From Peptoniphilus_A olsenii (GTDB taxonomy: Bacteria > Bacillota > Clostridia > Tissierellales > Peptoniphilaceae), in the NCBI RefSeq assembly GCF_040545475.1, contig NZ_JBEPMA010000002.1, positions 1-64,000 of the forward strand: a stretch of 64,000 nucleotides of DNA. The letters are read 5' to 3'. Of the stretch, positions 32,632 to 41,828 are shown one piece after another. Below the pieces are notes generated by a model. The model was given only the letters and a program-made list of their open reading frames with translations. It ran no database searches and was not told where the DNA came from. Made by a program: the position numbers and the translations under genes. Position 1 is the first letter of the stretch. The number at the start of each line of letters is the position of its first letter.

Positions 32632-33912
32632 TTAGCTAATACCTGAAATTTGTGTTCCACAAGGAATTATCACAATCACCCTAAAATATCCATCTTCGTA
32701 CTTAAAATTATAAAAACCTCTTAATTTATCTAAACGGAGCTTTATGCTCTTTATACCAATTCCATATCGGATTGACTTAGATGATTTTATAAAATCTTTT
32801 GAAAAATCTTCTTCAAGTTTTTCTGAAGGATTTTCAATGTGCATATATATTTTTTCATCTCGATATATTAACTTGATGATAATTGGTGAAGTGCCCACAG
32901 CAAGTCTTTCAACTGCCTCAATTGCATTATCTATCAAATTCCCAAGAATTGCCGACAAATCAATCGATATATCTTTTATATCTAAATCTTTAGGTATCTG
33001 AAGTGATATTTTATACTTTATATTTAATTTTTCCATTTTTTTGATTTTAATACTCAATAAATAATCAATCTCCGTCAAACCACTTAAATATGTTGGATAA
33101 TCTAATTTCTCTCCAACTATATCTTCAATTTGTTCTATTGCAAGATTGATATCTCCTCTTTTTATATTCATATCTACTTGAAGCAAAGTATTTTTGAGAT
33201 CGTGTTTTAATCTCCTAAAATTAGCTTCATTTTCAATTTCTTTTCTTAAAATTTTGTTTTGTTCTTCCAAAACCTGATACTTTGAAAGAGAAATATTCTT
33301 TTCTCTAATTTTTTTATGAAAAAAAACATAACATAAATCAGAAAGTACCACAACAAACATAAGTACAATACTAATTTTAGATGAATAATCTTCTAATACC
33401 ATCAGTATTATTAAATTACAGAGTGGGACGATAGTCAAAATAAAATACTCAATATTATTTAAATCAAAATTATGAGAACTTTCATCTTTAATAAATTTTA
33501 TATATACATATAAAATAATCAAAAAAATAGAATACAATATTATGTAATAGATAGGGACATCAATATTTAAAAAATCCTTATATAAATTCGAATAAAAAAA
33601 GCTAAGTCCAATAACTTCATATAATGTGAAATTACAAATAAAACTCATTACATAAAATACTTTTTTATATTGAGAACCATCAAAAAATATAAAGGCAATA
33701 ACTAAATTTGCCAAAGTTAAAAACAAAAGTTTAATAAAAATAGAATCTCCCAACAATTTATTTATAAAGATTACAATAAAAAAACTGAGAAAAAGAATAT
33801 TATCTTTTCCTCGATTAATAAAATATTCATTAAAAAAAACATAAGAAATACTTGTCTGCAAAAGCACAATAGCTATAAGTGTCACAAAAACTTTAACAGC
33901 TTCAATATTCAT
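32632..33912 (-). CDS. AgrC-like sensor histidine kinase (HPK10)
   Basis: 426 residues. Six or seven membrane helices in 1-200, a coiled linker, then H-box RRLKHDLKNTL (about 240; HDxxN of HPK10), N-box LGNLIDNAIEAVE (about 325) and G-box YGIGIKSIKLRLDKL (about 385). HPK10 kinases sense secreted peptides. No AgrB or AgrD is near, so the ligand may be the processed RiPP or a distant peptide. Overlaps the regulator gene by 4 bases. Confidence 0.88.
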   Translation of the reverse strand: MNIEAVKVFVTLIAIVLLQTSISYVFFNEYFINRGKDNILFLSFFIVIFINKLLGDSIFIKLLFLTLANLVIAFIFFDGSQYKKVFYVMSFICNFTLYEVIGLSFFYSNLYKDFLNIDVPIYYIILYSIFLIILYVYIKFIKDESSHNFDLNNIEYFILTIVPLCNLIILMVLEDYSSKISIVLMFVVVLSDLCYVFFHKKIREKNISLSKYQVLEEQNKILRKEIENEANFRRLKHDLKNTLLQVDMNIKRGDINLAIEQIEDIVGEKLDYPTYLSGLTEIDYLLSIKIKKMEKLNIKYKISLQIPKDLDIKDISIDLSAILGNLIDNAIEAVERLAVGTSPIIIKLIYRDEKIYMHIENPSEKLEEDFSKDFIKSSKSIRYGIGIKSIKLRLDKLRGFYNFKYEDGYFRVIVIIPCGTQISGIS

Positions 33913-34637
33913 ATGCCAACCTCTTTGGATATAAAACTAGAATATAAATCAATTACACTTTGTTTTCTATTTTTACTTATTGTAAGTATTTGGTCATCTA
34001 CCATGATTACCTCTTGAGAATTTAAAATTTTTACTTTTTTTAAATTTATAATAGTTCCCCTATTGATTTTAACAAAATTGAGTGGGTGGAGTTTCTTTTC
34101 TATATTTTTAATTTTTCCATAAAATACCTCATCATTTAATTCATTATCGGTCTTAATCCTTAATTTTCTTCCAGCTTCAGAAAATATTGCTATTATAGAT
34201 GAACTTTCTATTTGTATATAATCTTTGCCCCTTTTAAAAAAGACATGACTACTAGAATTTTTTATGTATTCAATGGCATCATAAAATGCTTTTGCAAACT
34301 CCTTTGTATCAATAGGTTTTAATAAATAACGAAAAGGTCTAACTTCAAATGATTCTAGAGTATAAGTTTCGTAACTCGTTACATAAATAATGAGAATTTC
34401 TTCAGAATATTTTCTAAGTTTTCTAGCAGTTTGAATTCCATTAATTTCTTTCATCTCAATATCAATAAAAATAATTGATGGCAAATTGTCTACATCAATC
34501 ACTCTAAGAAGCTCTTCGCCACTTTGATACACATCTATATCAGGTCTTAAATTTTCAAATTTTTGAGATAATTCGTATATCATATCTTCCATTAAATTTA
34601 TAAATTTGATATTATCGTCACATATAGCTATATTCAT
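33909..34637 (-). CDS. AgrA-like LytTR response regulator
   Basis: 242 residues from the ATG behind GGAGGC. Receiver domain: AICDDN (acidic pair), phosphoacceptor Asp in IIFIDIEMKEINGIQ (about 58), VTSYETY, and RPFRYLLKPI. LytTR DNA-binding domain 140-240 (FFKRGKDYIQIE, FVKINRGTIINLKKV). LytTR proteins bind pairs of about 9-bp direct repeats; such repeats are visible in front of the RiPP operon. Confidence 0.9.
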   Translation of the reverse strand: MNIAICDDNIKFINLMEDMIYELSQKFENLRPDIDVYQSGEELLRVIDVDNLPSIIFIDIEMKEINGIQTARKLRKYSEEILIIYVTSYETYTLESFEVRPFRYLLKPIDTKEFAKAFYDAIEYIKNSSSHVFFKRGKDYIQIESSSIIAIFSEAGRKLRIKTDNELNDEVFYGKIKNIEKKLHPLNFVKINRGTIINLKKVKILNSQEVIMVDDQILTISKNRKQSVIDLYSSFISKEVGI

Positions 34638-34665
34638 AATGCCTCCTAACATATCTTTTTACAAT

Positions 34666-34695
34666 TTTACAGAAAATATGTAAAGTTACTGTAAA
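34666..34695. promoter_or_regulatory. Inverted repeat upstream of the two-component genes
   Basis: TTTACAG-N16-CTGTAAA, 30 to 60 bases in front of the response regulator start. Contains the ACTGT(A/T)(A/T)A element also seen in the RiPP promoter. Candidate autoregulatory site. Confidence 0.4.
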
Positions 34696-34802
34696 CAGAT
34701 AATTATTAGAAAGTAAATAAATACAAGTTGAAGTTTTAATATGCTAAATATTATAACAGTGAAGTGATAAATCTATGTTTATATGTATTATTATAAAAAT
34801 AA

Positions 34803-34834
34803 AAAATCCCCTTTATTAGAATCTAAAGAGGATT
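34803..34834 (-). terminator. lrgAB terminator
   Basis: AATCCTCTTTA / TAAAGGGGATT stem (one mismatch) followed by TTTTTTATTTTT on the minus strand. Confidence 0.85.
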
Positions 34835-34858
34835 GTAAATTATATATTATAAAAAATT

Positions 34859-35563
34859 TTAAGAAATATGCAATAAATTAACAATTATAGGAATTATAAT
34901 AGAGGCAATAATAGCATGAAGACCTATTGATAATCCGCTAATAGCTCCCTGAACTTCTCCTATTTTAATTGCTTCACTAGTCCCAACAGCATGACTTGCA
35001 GTCCCAATTGCTAGGCCTTGTGAAATTGGACTTTTTATTTTAAATAATGAAATAATTGGTCTTGCTATAACTGCCCCAACTATTCCTGTCATACAGATAT
35101 ACATTACTGTTATTGATGTGAGCCAACCCATTTTATTAGAAATTTCAATTCCAATAGCTGTTGTAACTGATTTTGGTATACTTGCAAGCAATACATCTTG
35201 TGGCATATTTAATGCACGACCAAGTAAGATTACAAATAAGACTACAAATGTACCTCCAATAATTGTTGATATAACCATAGATAAAAAATTCTTTTTTAAA
35301 GTGTCAAATTGTTTATATAGTCCAACGCCAATAACTATAGTTTCGATAGGAGATATCATAAACTGAATCATAGAACCACCTTCTCGATAATTTTCAAGAG
35401 GAATTTTAAATATAATAAGTGTCGCTATTACAAATATAATTGCCAATAACATGGGATTAAATAAATTATTATTAAATCTTTCTTTTATCTTTATTGCAAG
35501 TAAAAACGCTAAAACAATAATACCAACTCCAAATAGTGGTCCTTTTGTCAAAATATCAATCAT
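34859..35563 (-). CDS. lrgB: LrgB/CidB family membrane protein
   Basis: 234 residues, about seven membrane helices. LrgB signature: PLENYREGGSMIQFMISPIETIVIG split at 55-80, LLASIPKSVTTAIGIEIS (about 125), GLAIGTASHAVGTSEAIK (about 185). Partner of LrgA; the pair modulates murein hydrolase export and pyruvate uptake in other Firmicutes. Overlaps lrgA by 8 bases. Confidence 0.93.
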   Translation of the reverse strand: MIDILTKGPLFGVGIIVLAFLLAIKIKERFNNNLFNPMLLAIIFVIATLIIFKIPLENYREGGSMIQFMISPIETIVIGVGLYKQFDTLKKNFLSMVISTIIGGTFVVLFVILLGRALNMPQDVLLASIPKSVTTAIGIEISNKMGWLTSITVMYICMTGIVGAVIARPIISLFKIKSPISQGLAIGTASHAVGTSEAIKIGEVQGAISGLSIGLHAIIASIIIPIIVNLLHIS

Positions 35564-35918
35564 TAAAATCCCCCTTATTAAATAATTTTATGAATAAATC
35601 CGAAAATTTACCTGTAATAACCATAGTTGCCGCTGTGGATAAAATTATCAATACAAAAATTTTTACCCACACATCAGTACTAAATTTTGTGAAATATTCT
35701 AAAATACCAACTCCCACTGGGACAAAAAATAATGCCAAATATTTGCTTGATAAGTTTACAACTCCATCTAATTTTTTAAGTTCAATAAATTTTGTTTGCA
35801 ATAGTACGAATAATATCAAGCTTGCAATAATAGTACCTGGAAAAGGAAAAGGCAATAAACTTGAAATTATTTGTCCAAGATATGCAACCCCAAACATTAC
35901 AATTAATTGAAATAACAT
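35556..35918 (-). CDS. lrgA: LrgA/CidA holin-like protein
   Basis: 120 residues, four membrane helices. Family motifs: GQIISSLLPFPFPGTIIASL (about 15-34) and KYLALFFVPVGVGILEYF (about 58). Holin-like. Operon with lrgB and directly upstream of the LytTR two-component genes, which recalls the LytSR-LrgAB linkage, though the kinase here is not LytS-like. Confidence 0.92.
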   Translation of the reverse strand: MLFQLIVMFGVAYLGQIISSLLPFPFPGTIIASLILFVLLQTKFIELKKLDGVVNLSSKYLALFFVPVGVGILEYFTKFSTDVWVKIFVLIILSTAATMVITGKFSDLFIKLFNKGDFND

Positions 35919-35939
35919 AATATTCTCCTATAAATTTGA

Positions 35940-36447
35940 TTTTATTTAAGTCAAATAGCGTTATAGTTTTTATATTTCGCATATTTATTTTTATTAATCA
36001 CTTTATTATAAATAAAATCTTTCACTTTAGTATGTAAACTGAAATAACTATATGCGATTAATTAAAAGCTCTCACCTCCTTATGGTTAAATTTTGCATTG
36101 ACTATAAATAATTGAAATTAATTTATAAAAATTAATTTTTAGTAATGATATCGTTTTCGATTTTCTTTGTCAATCTTCTTTTTGCATTTTTTAGACATAT
36201 TGACTTGATATATATTACCTTAGACTATTTTAAAATCACTTTAAAAATTAATGACTATCTAATTTTACGATAAATATACAAATCTAAATTAAGATAATTT
36301 TTGAACTTGTTGAACTTTAATTCAATTTATGTCATATTTAAGTATTTTTTATTCCCAAATTTTTTATGTATTCTAAATTATAGAAAACGTTTTGAACTTC
36401 TTAGAATTCAAAGCCTATCTAAAATAAAAAAATCGTAGGAGGAAACA
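35940..36447. other. Spacer between lrgA and the acyl-CoA dehydrogenase gene
   Basis: Gene-free, about 80 percent A+T. On the minus strand an orphan AAGGAGGTGAG (near 36070-36085) is followed only by a 5-codon frame, probably the remains of a gene. The divergent promoters should lie here, but no strong -35/-10 pair stands out. Confidence 0.5.
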
Positions 36448-37587
36448 ATGGATTTTAAATTAACTAACGAACAATTGGCTATTCAAAGTGCTATGAGAAC
36501 TTTTGTAGAAAAAGAATTGGCACCTGGAGTTATGGAAAGAGATGAAAGAAGTGAATTTCCTTTAGAACAGTTTAAAGCTTTAGGCAAAGCTGGATTAAAT
36601 GGAATTCAATATCCTAAAGAATACGGCGGACAAGACGGAGATTATATTTCATATGCTATAGCTGTTGAAGAACTATCAAAGGTAGACGGTTCAATTGGTA
36701 TCGCCTATTCAGTAAATGCATCTTTATATGCTTATCCAGTTTTTAAATATGGTAGCGAAGAAATTAAGAAAAAATATCTTCCGCCCGTATTTAACGGAAC
36801 TTCACTAGGAGCTTTTGGACTAACAGAGCCAAATGCAGATTCTGACGCTGGGGGCTGTGTTACTGTCGCTAAAAAAGAAGGTGATTATTATGTACTTAAT
36901 GGTGCAAAATGTTTCTCAACAAATGGTCCTCTAGCTGACTATTATGTTGTATTTGCACTTACTGAACCAGAAAAAGGTGCAAAAGGATTATCAGCTTTTG
37001 TAATAGAAACTGCATGGGAAGGCGTAAGCGTTGGACATATAGAAGACAAAATGGGAATTAGATCTGCAAAAGTAAGTGAAATGTTTTTAAAAGATGTTAA
37101 GGTTCCTGCTGCTAATTTATTAGGAGAAGAAGGTCAAGGATTTAAAATAGCAATGCAAACTCTTGACGGTGGAAGAATTGGTGTAGCAGCTCAAGGACTT
37201 GGCCTTGCAAAAGGTGCTTTTGAAATTGCAAGAAAATATATGATGGACAGAAAACAATTTGGCAAACCAATCTGTGCACAACAATATCCTGCTTTCAAGA
37301 TGGCTGAACTTAAAACTAAAATTGAGTACTCTGAGCTTCTTCTATATAAAGCGGCTCAAGCCGAAACTGAACATCTTCCTTATACAATACCAGCTGCAAT
37401 GGCAAAACTTACTTGCACAGATACAGCCATGGAGGTTACTACTCAAGCTGTTCAATTCTTGGGTGGCAATGGTTATATGAAAGACTACCATGTTGAAAGA
37501 ATGATGAGAGATGCAAAGATTACTCAAATTTATGAAGGTAATAACAAAATACAAAAACTAATTATCAGTGGAAGTATTTTTAGATAA
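36448..37587 (+). CDS. Acyl-CoA dehydrogenase (short-chain/butyryl-CoA type)
   Basis: 379 residues. FAD enzyme oxidising short acyl-CoA or, with EtfAB, reducing crotonyl-CoA. N-terminal helices with GLNGIQYPKEYGGQDGDY; FAD/substrate loop AFGLTEPNADSDAGG (about 127); MGIRSAKVSEMF; RKQFGKPICAQQ (about 267); QFLGGNGYMKDYHVERMMRD and the catalytic Glu in IYEGNNKIQ (about 363). Ribosome site AGGAGG. Followed by a CoA-transferase; EtfBA are at 57637-59435. Confidence 0.95.
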   Translation: MDFKLTNEQLAIQSAMRTFVEKELAPGVMERDERSEFPLEQFKALGKAGLNGIQYPKEYGGQDGDYISYAIAVEELSKVDGSIGIAYSVNASLYAYPVFKYGSEEIKKKYLPPVFNGTSLGAFGLTEPNADSDAGGCVTVAKKEGDYYVLNGAKCFSTNGPLADYYVVFALTEPEKGAKGLSAFVIETAWEGVSVGHIEDKMGIRSAKVSEMFLKDVKVPAANLLGEEGQGFKIAMQTLDGGRIGVAAQGLGLAKGAFEIARKYMMDRKQFGKPICAQQYPAFKMAELKTKIEYSELLLYKAAQAETEHLPYTIPAAMAKLTCTDTAMEVTTQAVQFLGGNGYMKDYHVERMMRDAKITQIYEGNNKIQKLIISGSIFR

Positions 37588-37638
37588 TAATAATTAGACA
37601 AGCTTACTTTTATCTTTAGCTTGTCACAGGAGGCATTT

Positions 37639-39192
37639 ATGATACCTAAATTTACAAATCTTAAAGAAGCTCTATCTGTTATTAAAGACAGAGATGTTGT
37701 AGTTACTTCTGGTTTTATAGGATGTTCTAATCCCGAAGCTTTAGAAGCAGGTTTAGAAAAAAGATTTAAAGAAACTAATAGCCCTAGAGATTTAACATTA
37801 TTTTATGTCGCAGGACAAAGCGATGGAGATTGTAAATGTGTAAATCATTTAGCACACGAAGGACTGCTAAAAAAAGTAATTGCAGGACATTTTAATAAAG
37901 CACCAAAACTGATGGATCTTATGACATCTAATAAAATCGAAGGATACAATGTACCTCAAGGTGCTCTTGCTCAAATGCTTAGAAATGTAGCTGGAAAAAA
38001 AGTAGGAGTAATAACTCATGTTGGTTTAAATACATTCGCCGATCCTCGTATCGAAGGAAGTAAAGTAAATGAAATTACCACTGAAGACATTGTAGAGCTT
38101 ATCAATATAAATGGAGAAGAGAGATTATTTTATAAAGCCATGAATTTTGATATTACACTAATAAAAGGAAACTTTTCAGATGAGCATGGCAATATTTCCA
38201 TGGATATGGAAGTTGTACCTACTGAAGTACTTTCAATTGCTCAAGCAGTTCATAACTGTGGCGGAAAAGTAATTATGCAAGTAAACAAAATTGTAAAAAG
38301 TGGATCTCTTGATCCTAAACATGTAAAAATCCCTGGCATCTATGTAGATTATGTTGTAGAAGTTCACGAACCCTCCCTAAAAGAACAAGCCTACGGCATT
38401 GATTACGAACCTGAACTTGCTGGCAACATTCGAATTGCAGAAAAAAGCTACGATGCTTATATACCTTTAAATACGAAGAAAATTATTGCACGACGTGGTG
38501 CGATGGAAATAAAACCAAATATGGTTGGCAATTTAGGAATTGGGGTCCCTGAACTAGTTTCTAACATTGCAGCTGAAGAAAATATCAAAGATCATATTGT
38601 ACTTACTGTAGAATCCGGACCTATTGGTGGCATACCCCAATCAGGACCACGTTTTGGAGGTGCAATAAATGCCGATGCTCTAATCGACCAACCGTATCAA
38701 TTTGATTTCTATGAAGGTGGTGGTTTAGATATTTGTTATCTAGGACTAGCACAAGCGGACTCTCATGGCAATCTAAATGTTTCAAAATTTGGAACTAGAA
38801 TTGCCGGTTGCGGTGGATTTATTAGCATTTCACAGAATTCCAAAAAAGTAATATTCTGTGGTACTTTTACCGCCAAAGGCTTAAAAATTAAAGTAGAAGA
38901 CGGAAAACTTATTATATTAGAAGAAGGTCAAGTCAAAAAATTTAAAAAAGATGTAGAACAAATTACTTTTTCAGGTGATTACGCAATTAACATTGGTCAA
39001 CCAGTTTTATATGTGACTGAAAGATGCGTTTTTGAACTTAAAAAAGATGGCTTGACACTTATAGAATTCGCCCCTGGTGTTGATTTACAAAAAGATATAT
39101 TAAATCAAATGGAATTTACACCTATTATAGATAAAAACCTCAAGATGATGGATTCCAGAATCTTTTTAGATCAAGTTATGGGACTAAAATAA
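37639..39192 (+). CDS. Propionate/acetate CoA-transferase (YdiF/Pct family)
   Basis: 517 residues from the ATG behind CAGGAGG (an in-frame TTG at 37621 lies upstream). Class I CoA-transferase with fused alpha and beta halves: VVVTSGFIGCSNPEALEAGLE, VAGHF-type loop (VIAGHFNKAP), NISMDMEVVPTEVL; catalytic Glu in TVESGPIGGIPQSGPRFGG (about 330), then DFYEGGGLDICYLGLAQ. Moves CoA between short carboxylates such as acetate, propionate, butyrate or lactate. Co-transcribed with the acyl-CoA dehydrogenase, which suggests short-chain acid metabolism. Confidence 0.92.
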   Translation: MIPKFTNLKEALSVIKDRDVVVTSGFIGCSNPEALEAGLEKRFKETNSPRDLTLFYVAGQSDGDCKCVNHLAHEGLLKKVIAGHFNKAPKLMDLMTSNKIEGYNVPQGALAQMLRNVAGKKVGVITHVGLNTFADPRIEGSKVNEITTEDIVELININGEERLFYKAMNFDITLIKGNFSDEHGNISMDMEVVPTEVLSIAQAVHNCGGKVIMQVNKIVKSGSLDPKHVKIPGIYVDYVVEVHEPSLKEQAYGIDYEPELAGNIRIAEKSYDAYIPLNTKKIIARRGAMEIKPNMVGNLGIGVPELVSNIAAEENIKDHIVLTVESGPIGGIPQSGPRFGGAINADALIDQPYQFDFYEGGGLDICYLGLAQADSHGNLNVSKFGTRIAGCGGFISISQNSKKVIFCGTFTAKGLKIKVEDGKLIILEEGQVKKFKKDVEQITFSGDYAINIGQPVLYVTERCVFELKKDGLTLIEFAPGVDLQKDILNQMEFTPIIDKNLKMMDSRIFLDQVMGLK

Positions 39193-39267
39193 AAACTATT
39201 CATCCAATAGACATTATAACCAACTCATAAATATTTTACTTGAAATTTTAAATTAATGTATTAGTCA

Positions 39268-39296
39268 AAGTGTCGTGTATTTACACGGCACTTTTT
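39268..39296 (+). terminator. CoA-transferase terminator
   Basis: AAGTGTCGTGTA / TACACGGCACTT stem (one G-T) followed by TTTT. Confidence 0.85.
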
Positions 39297-39429
39297 TAAA
39301 ATCTTTTATTATGTTTATTCAGAATGATAGAGCATAAAAAGTTTTTTACTTGTACATCACTGTGTATGTGAAAGTTTTTATTTGAGATTTAAAAACTTAA
39401 AATACTTCCATTTAAAAAACTCCTAACAA

Positions 39430-39472
39430 AAAAGATTTAAAACTAAGACCATTGTCATAATTTTAAATCTTT
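39430..39472 (-). terminator. Terminator of the 491-residue protein gene
   Basis: GATTTAAAA ... TTTTAAATC with TTTTTTG after it on the minus strand. Confidence 0.65.
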
Positions 39473-39501
39473 ATATTAAAAATAGTATTTAATTAAAAAT
39501 A

Positions 39502-40977
39502 TTAATTCATATCATCTGAAATACCCATAATTTTAGTAAACATACTCTCATAATTATTCCATTTTTCTTCTAATTCTTCTACGGTATATTGTTTACAAAT
39601 ATCCATAGTTTTTAAAGATTCTAAATAATCATTTACTCTCTCTACAATCTTCTTGTTCATTACAGTATACATATATGGTTCAAGATTTTGGGAATATCTG
39701 ATATAATTTTTCACAAAAAATTTCTTGTGATTTAGATATATTCCAAGATTAAAACCCTGAAAATCTCCTTCTATCTTTTCCCCATCGATGATATATAATT
39801 TTATATTTGGATTTTTTTTCATCAATCCTAAAGCATTCTTAAAATGTGATTTTCTTTCTTCTATGCTCATTTTATAAGGTGTATCTATGTAAACCAAATT
39901 CCCTGTTTGAATATACTCATATAAAGTTGATTTAGGAATAAAGAAATTAATATTTCTATTGTGAAAAATCTCTTCCCATTCAATTTGCAATTTTTTAATT
40001 TGTAACATATTGTCCATGATTTTAATATCATCTATATCTTTGCCTTTTAATCTCTCATATTCTTTATCAGCAATTTTATCTATAATGTTAGATGGTAACA
40101 AAAATTCAAATCCATAACTTATAAATATATTGAAATAATTGTCTATATAAAAATCAGTTCTATACCCACTTTTATTCATATCCAGGCTGTTGACATTTTT
40201 TAAAAGCAAATCTTCATCTTTAAATTTTGCTAATAGTATTTTATATGCTCTTTCAACTTCTTCTTCATTATTTGAGTACGATATTATTTCCATTTTACCA
40301 TTAATATCCAAAGAATAATTTATGACAAAATTATTTTTAGCAACTATCGCATTAAAGTTTTTGAAGTCACTATTATTATAAAGAGTAATATTGAGATTTG
40401 GGCGTTCATTTAATACTCTATAAACCTTTTTGAGCTTAGCATGATTTTTGTCAAAATCATTCATATCCAATCCAATTTTTATATTGATGTTGTCTGTATT
40501 CTGTATCAAATTCAAGAAATTTTCCAATCCTTCAGATGATATTTCCATAGAAATCAATATATCTTTTAGACCATCTTCGCTTTTTAAATGTTGCTTTTGA
40601 ATGAAGTCACTTAAAAACATTTTTATATTACTATTGCCTTCTACCATTCTGGTATTATTATCACTTCCATCATAGTTTTTAATTGAACTTTTGTATACCT
40701 TCATCAGTATATTAAAGATTTTATCTTGAACATCTTTTTTGTCTGATAAATAATCAGAATTTTCTGGTAATTGTATATCAAATTCTAAGAAGAAATCTAA
40801 TACTTTATTCTGTTCAAAGATATCTTTGCATATAACTTCACTTATTCTTTGATTTGTAATACGAATATATTTTTGTGAAGGTAATTTGGAAGCGTTACAC
40901 CACTTACTTATGTATGATATGTCGTAATCTAACTTATTTGTTAAGACAATAAGTTTGACATTTGTAAAATCTATCAT
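39502..40977 (-). CDS. Unknown protein with N-terminal helix-turn-helix-like region
   Basis: 491 residues. The first 55 (LTNKLDYDISYISKWCNASK, then LPSQKYIRITNQRISEVICK) have the look of an XRE-like DNA-binding segment as in some large coccal regulators. The rest is alpha/beta, acidic and Asn/Lys-rich, without membrane helices or catalytic motif: FLSDFIQKQHLKSEDGLKDI, NINIKIGLDMNDFD, KLYIIDGEKIEGDFQGFNLGIYL split in the C-terminal third. Monocistronic. A transcription factor reading an internal signal is one reading; I cannot name the family. Confidence 0.7.
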   Translation of the reverse strand: MIDFTNVKLIVLTNKLDYDISYISKWCNASKLPSQKYIRITNQRISEVICKDIFEQNKVLDFFLEFDIQLPENSDYLSDKKDVQDKIFNILMKVYKSSIKNYDGSDNNTRMVEGNSNIKMFLSDFIQKQHLKSEDGLKDILISMEISSEGLENFLNLIQNTDNINIKIGLDMNDFDKNHAKLKKVYRVLNERPNLNITLYNNSDFKNFNAIVAKNNFVINYSLDINGKMEIISYSNNEEEVERAYKILLAKFKDEDLLLKNVNSLDMNKSGYRTDFYIDNYFNIFISYGFEFLLPSNIIDKIADKEYERLKGKDIDDIKIMDNMLQIKKLQIEWEEIFHNRNINFFIPKSTLYEYIQTGNLVYIDTPYKMSIEERKSHFKNALGLMKKNPNIKLYIIDGEKIEGDFQGFNLGIYLNHKKFFVKNYIRYSQNLEPYMYTVMNKKIVERVNDYLESLKTMDICKQYTVEELEEKWNNYESMFTKIMGISDDMN

Positions 40978-41342
40978 TTTTTTAACATTGGTGAATATTT
41001 ATTCATAGCTAACCCCTCTCTTATGATTACCAAAATAAATTACTTAACCCTCTATGATAATCATAATCCTTTTTAGCCAAAATATCATTTGACCTTTTGG
41101 CATTTTAATTCAAGTTTGACTTTTTTATTCAAAATACGTCATCCTAAGACATTTTTAAATCCAGTAAACTTTTTATAAAATTATATCAAGAGAGAAAAAC
41201 ATTTTCAATGTTTTTAGGTGAATGAAAATCAAAGAATTATAAAATATTTCCTCAAAGATTTAATACTTATTTCAAAAAATATTTTCCTAATTTATATCAG
41301 CTATATTTGTTTTTCTCCAAAGTTAAAGGAGTTGAACGGTAT
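40978..41342. other. Spacer between divergent genes
   Basis: Very A+T-rich, no ORF with a ribosome site until AAAGGAG at 41326-41332. No clear repeat. Presumably holds the promoters for both flanking genes. Confidence 0.5.
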
Positions 41343-41828
41343 ATGAAACCAATGAGAATGCACCATGTTGGAATAGTTCTTCCAACATTAGAAGACGTTT
41401 ATCAAATGATTGATAGACTAGGACTCGAAATCGATTACAAAGGTCATGTTGATGCTTATCAATCTAAATTAATTTTTACAAAACCTGGAGAACACTCTAG
41501 CCCTATTGAGTTTATTATCCCAGAAGCTGGAGTACTTAAAGATTTTAATAATGGCAAAGATGGTATCGCTCATATTGCATTTGAGGTAGATGATGTTGAA
41601 GCTGTTAGAAAAGAATATGAAGATAAAGGACTACAAATGCTAAAAAAAGAAGCTGTGTCAGGTACTAGTGACATAATCGTAATTTTCTTAAGACCAAAAT
41701 ACAATAATGGAATTTTGATAGAATTTGTAGAAACTATCAAACCAATTGATAGCGAATATCAGGTACAGGCACTAGTGGTCCACAACAAGCTACTGAGAAA
41801 ACAAAAAAATTTAATGAAGTGTCAGTAG
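41343..41828 (+). CDS. VOC/glyoxalase-fold protein, methylmalonyl-CoA epimerase-like, with run-on C-terminus
   Basis: 161 residues from ATG 41343. Residues 1-128 are a complete VOC fold: MHHVGIVLPTLEDVYQM (metal His), KPGEHSSPIEFIIPE, GIAHIAFEVDDVEAVR (metal His), and NGILIEFVET (metal Glu). The metal set and length suit methylmalonyl-CoA epimerase or a glyoxalase. The final 30 residues (from about YQVQALVVHNKLLRKQ) are read out of frame through the following thioesterase remnant, so the native stop has been lost. Confidence 0.8.
   Translation: MKPMRMHHVGIVLPTLEDVYQMIDRLGLEIDYKGHVDAYQSKLIFTKPGEHSSPIEFIIPEAGVLKDFNNGKDGIAHIAFEVDDVEAVRKEYEDKGLQMLKKEAVSGTSDIIVIFLRPKYNNGILIEFVETIKPIDSEYQVQALVVHNKLLRKQKNLMKCQ

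Noticed and set aside
32632..35918. LytSR-lrgAB regulatory unit
   Set aside because: The kinase lacks the 5TM-Lyt and GAF domains and has an HPK10 H-box, so it is AgrC-like; lrgAB also has its own terminator. Regulation of lrgAB by this pair stays possible but is not supported directly.
36070..36090. AAGGAGGTGAG on the minus strand as the start of a small gene
   Set aside because: The only frame is five codons long; treated as a relic.
39300..39420. TCAGAATGA-like piece as another repeat copy
   Set aside because: Match of fewer than ten bases and no other blocks of the family.
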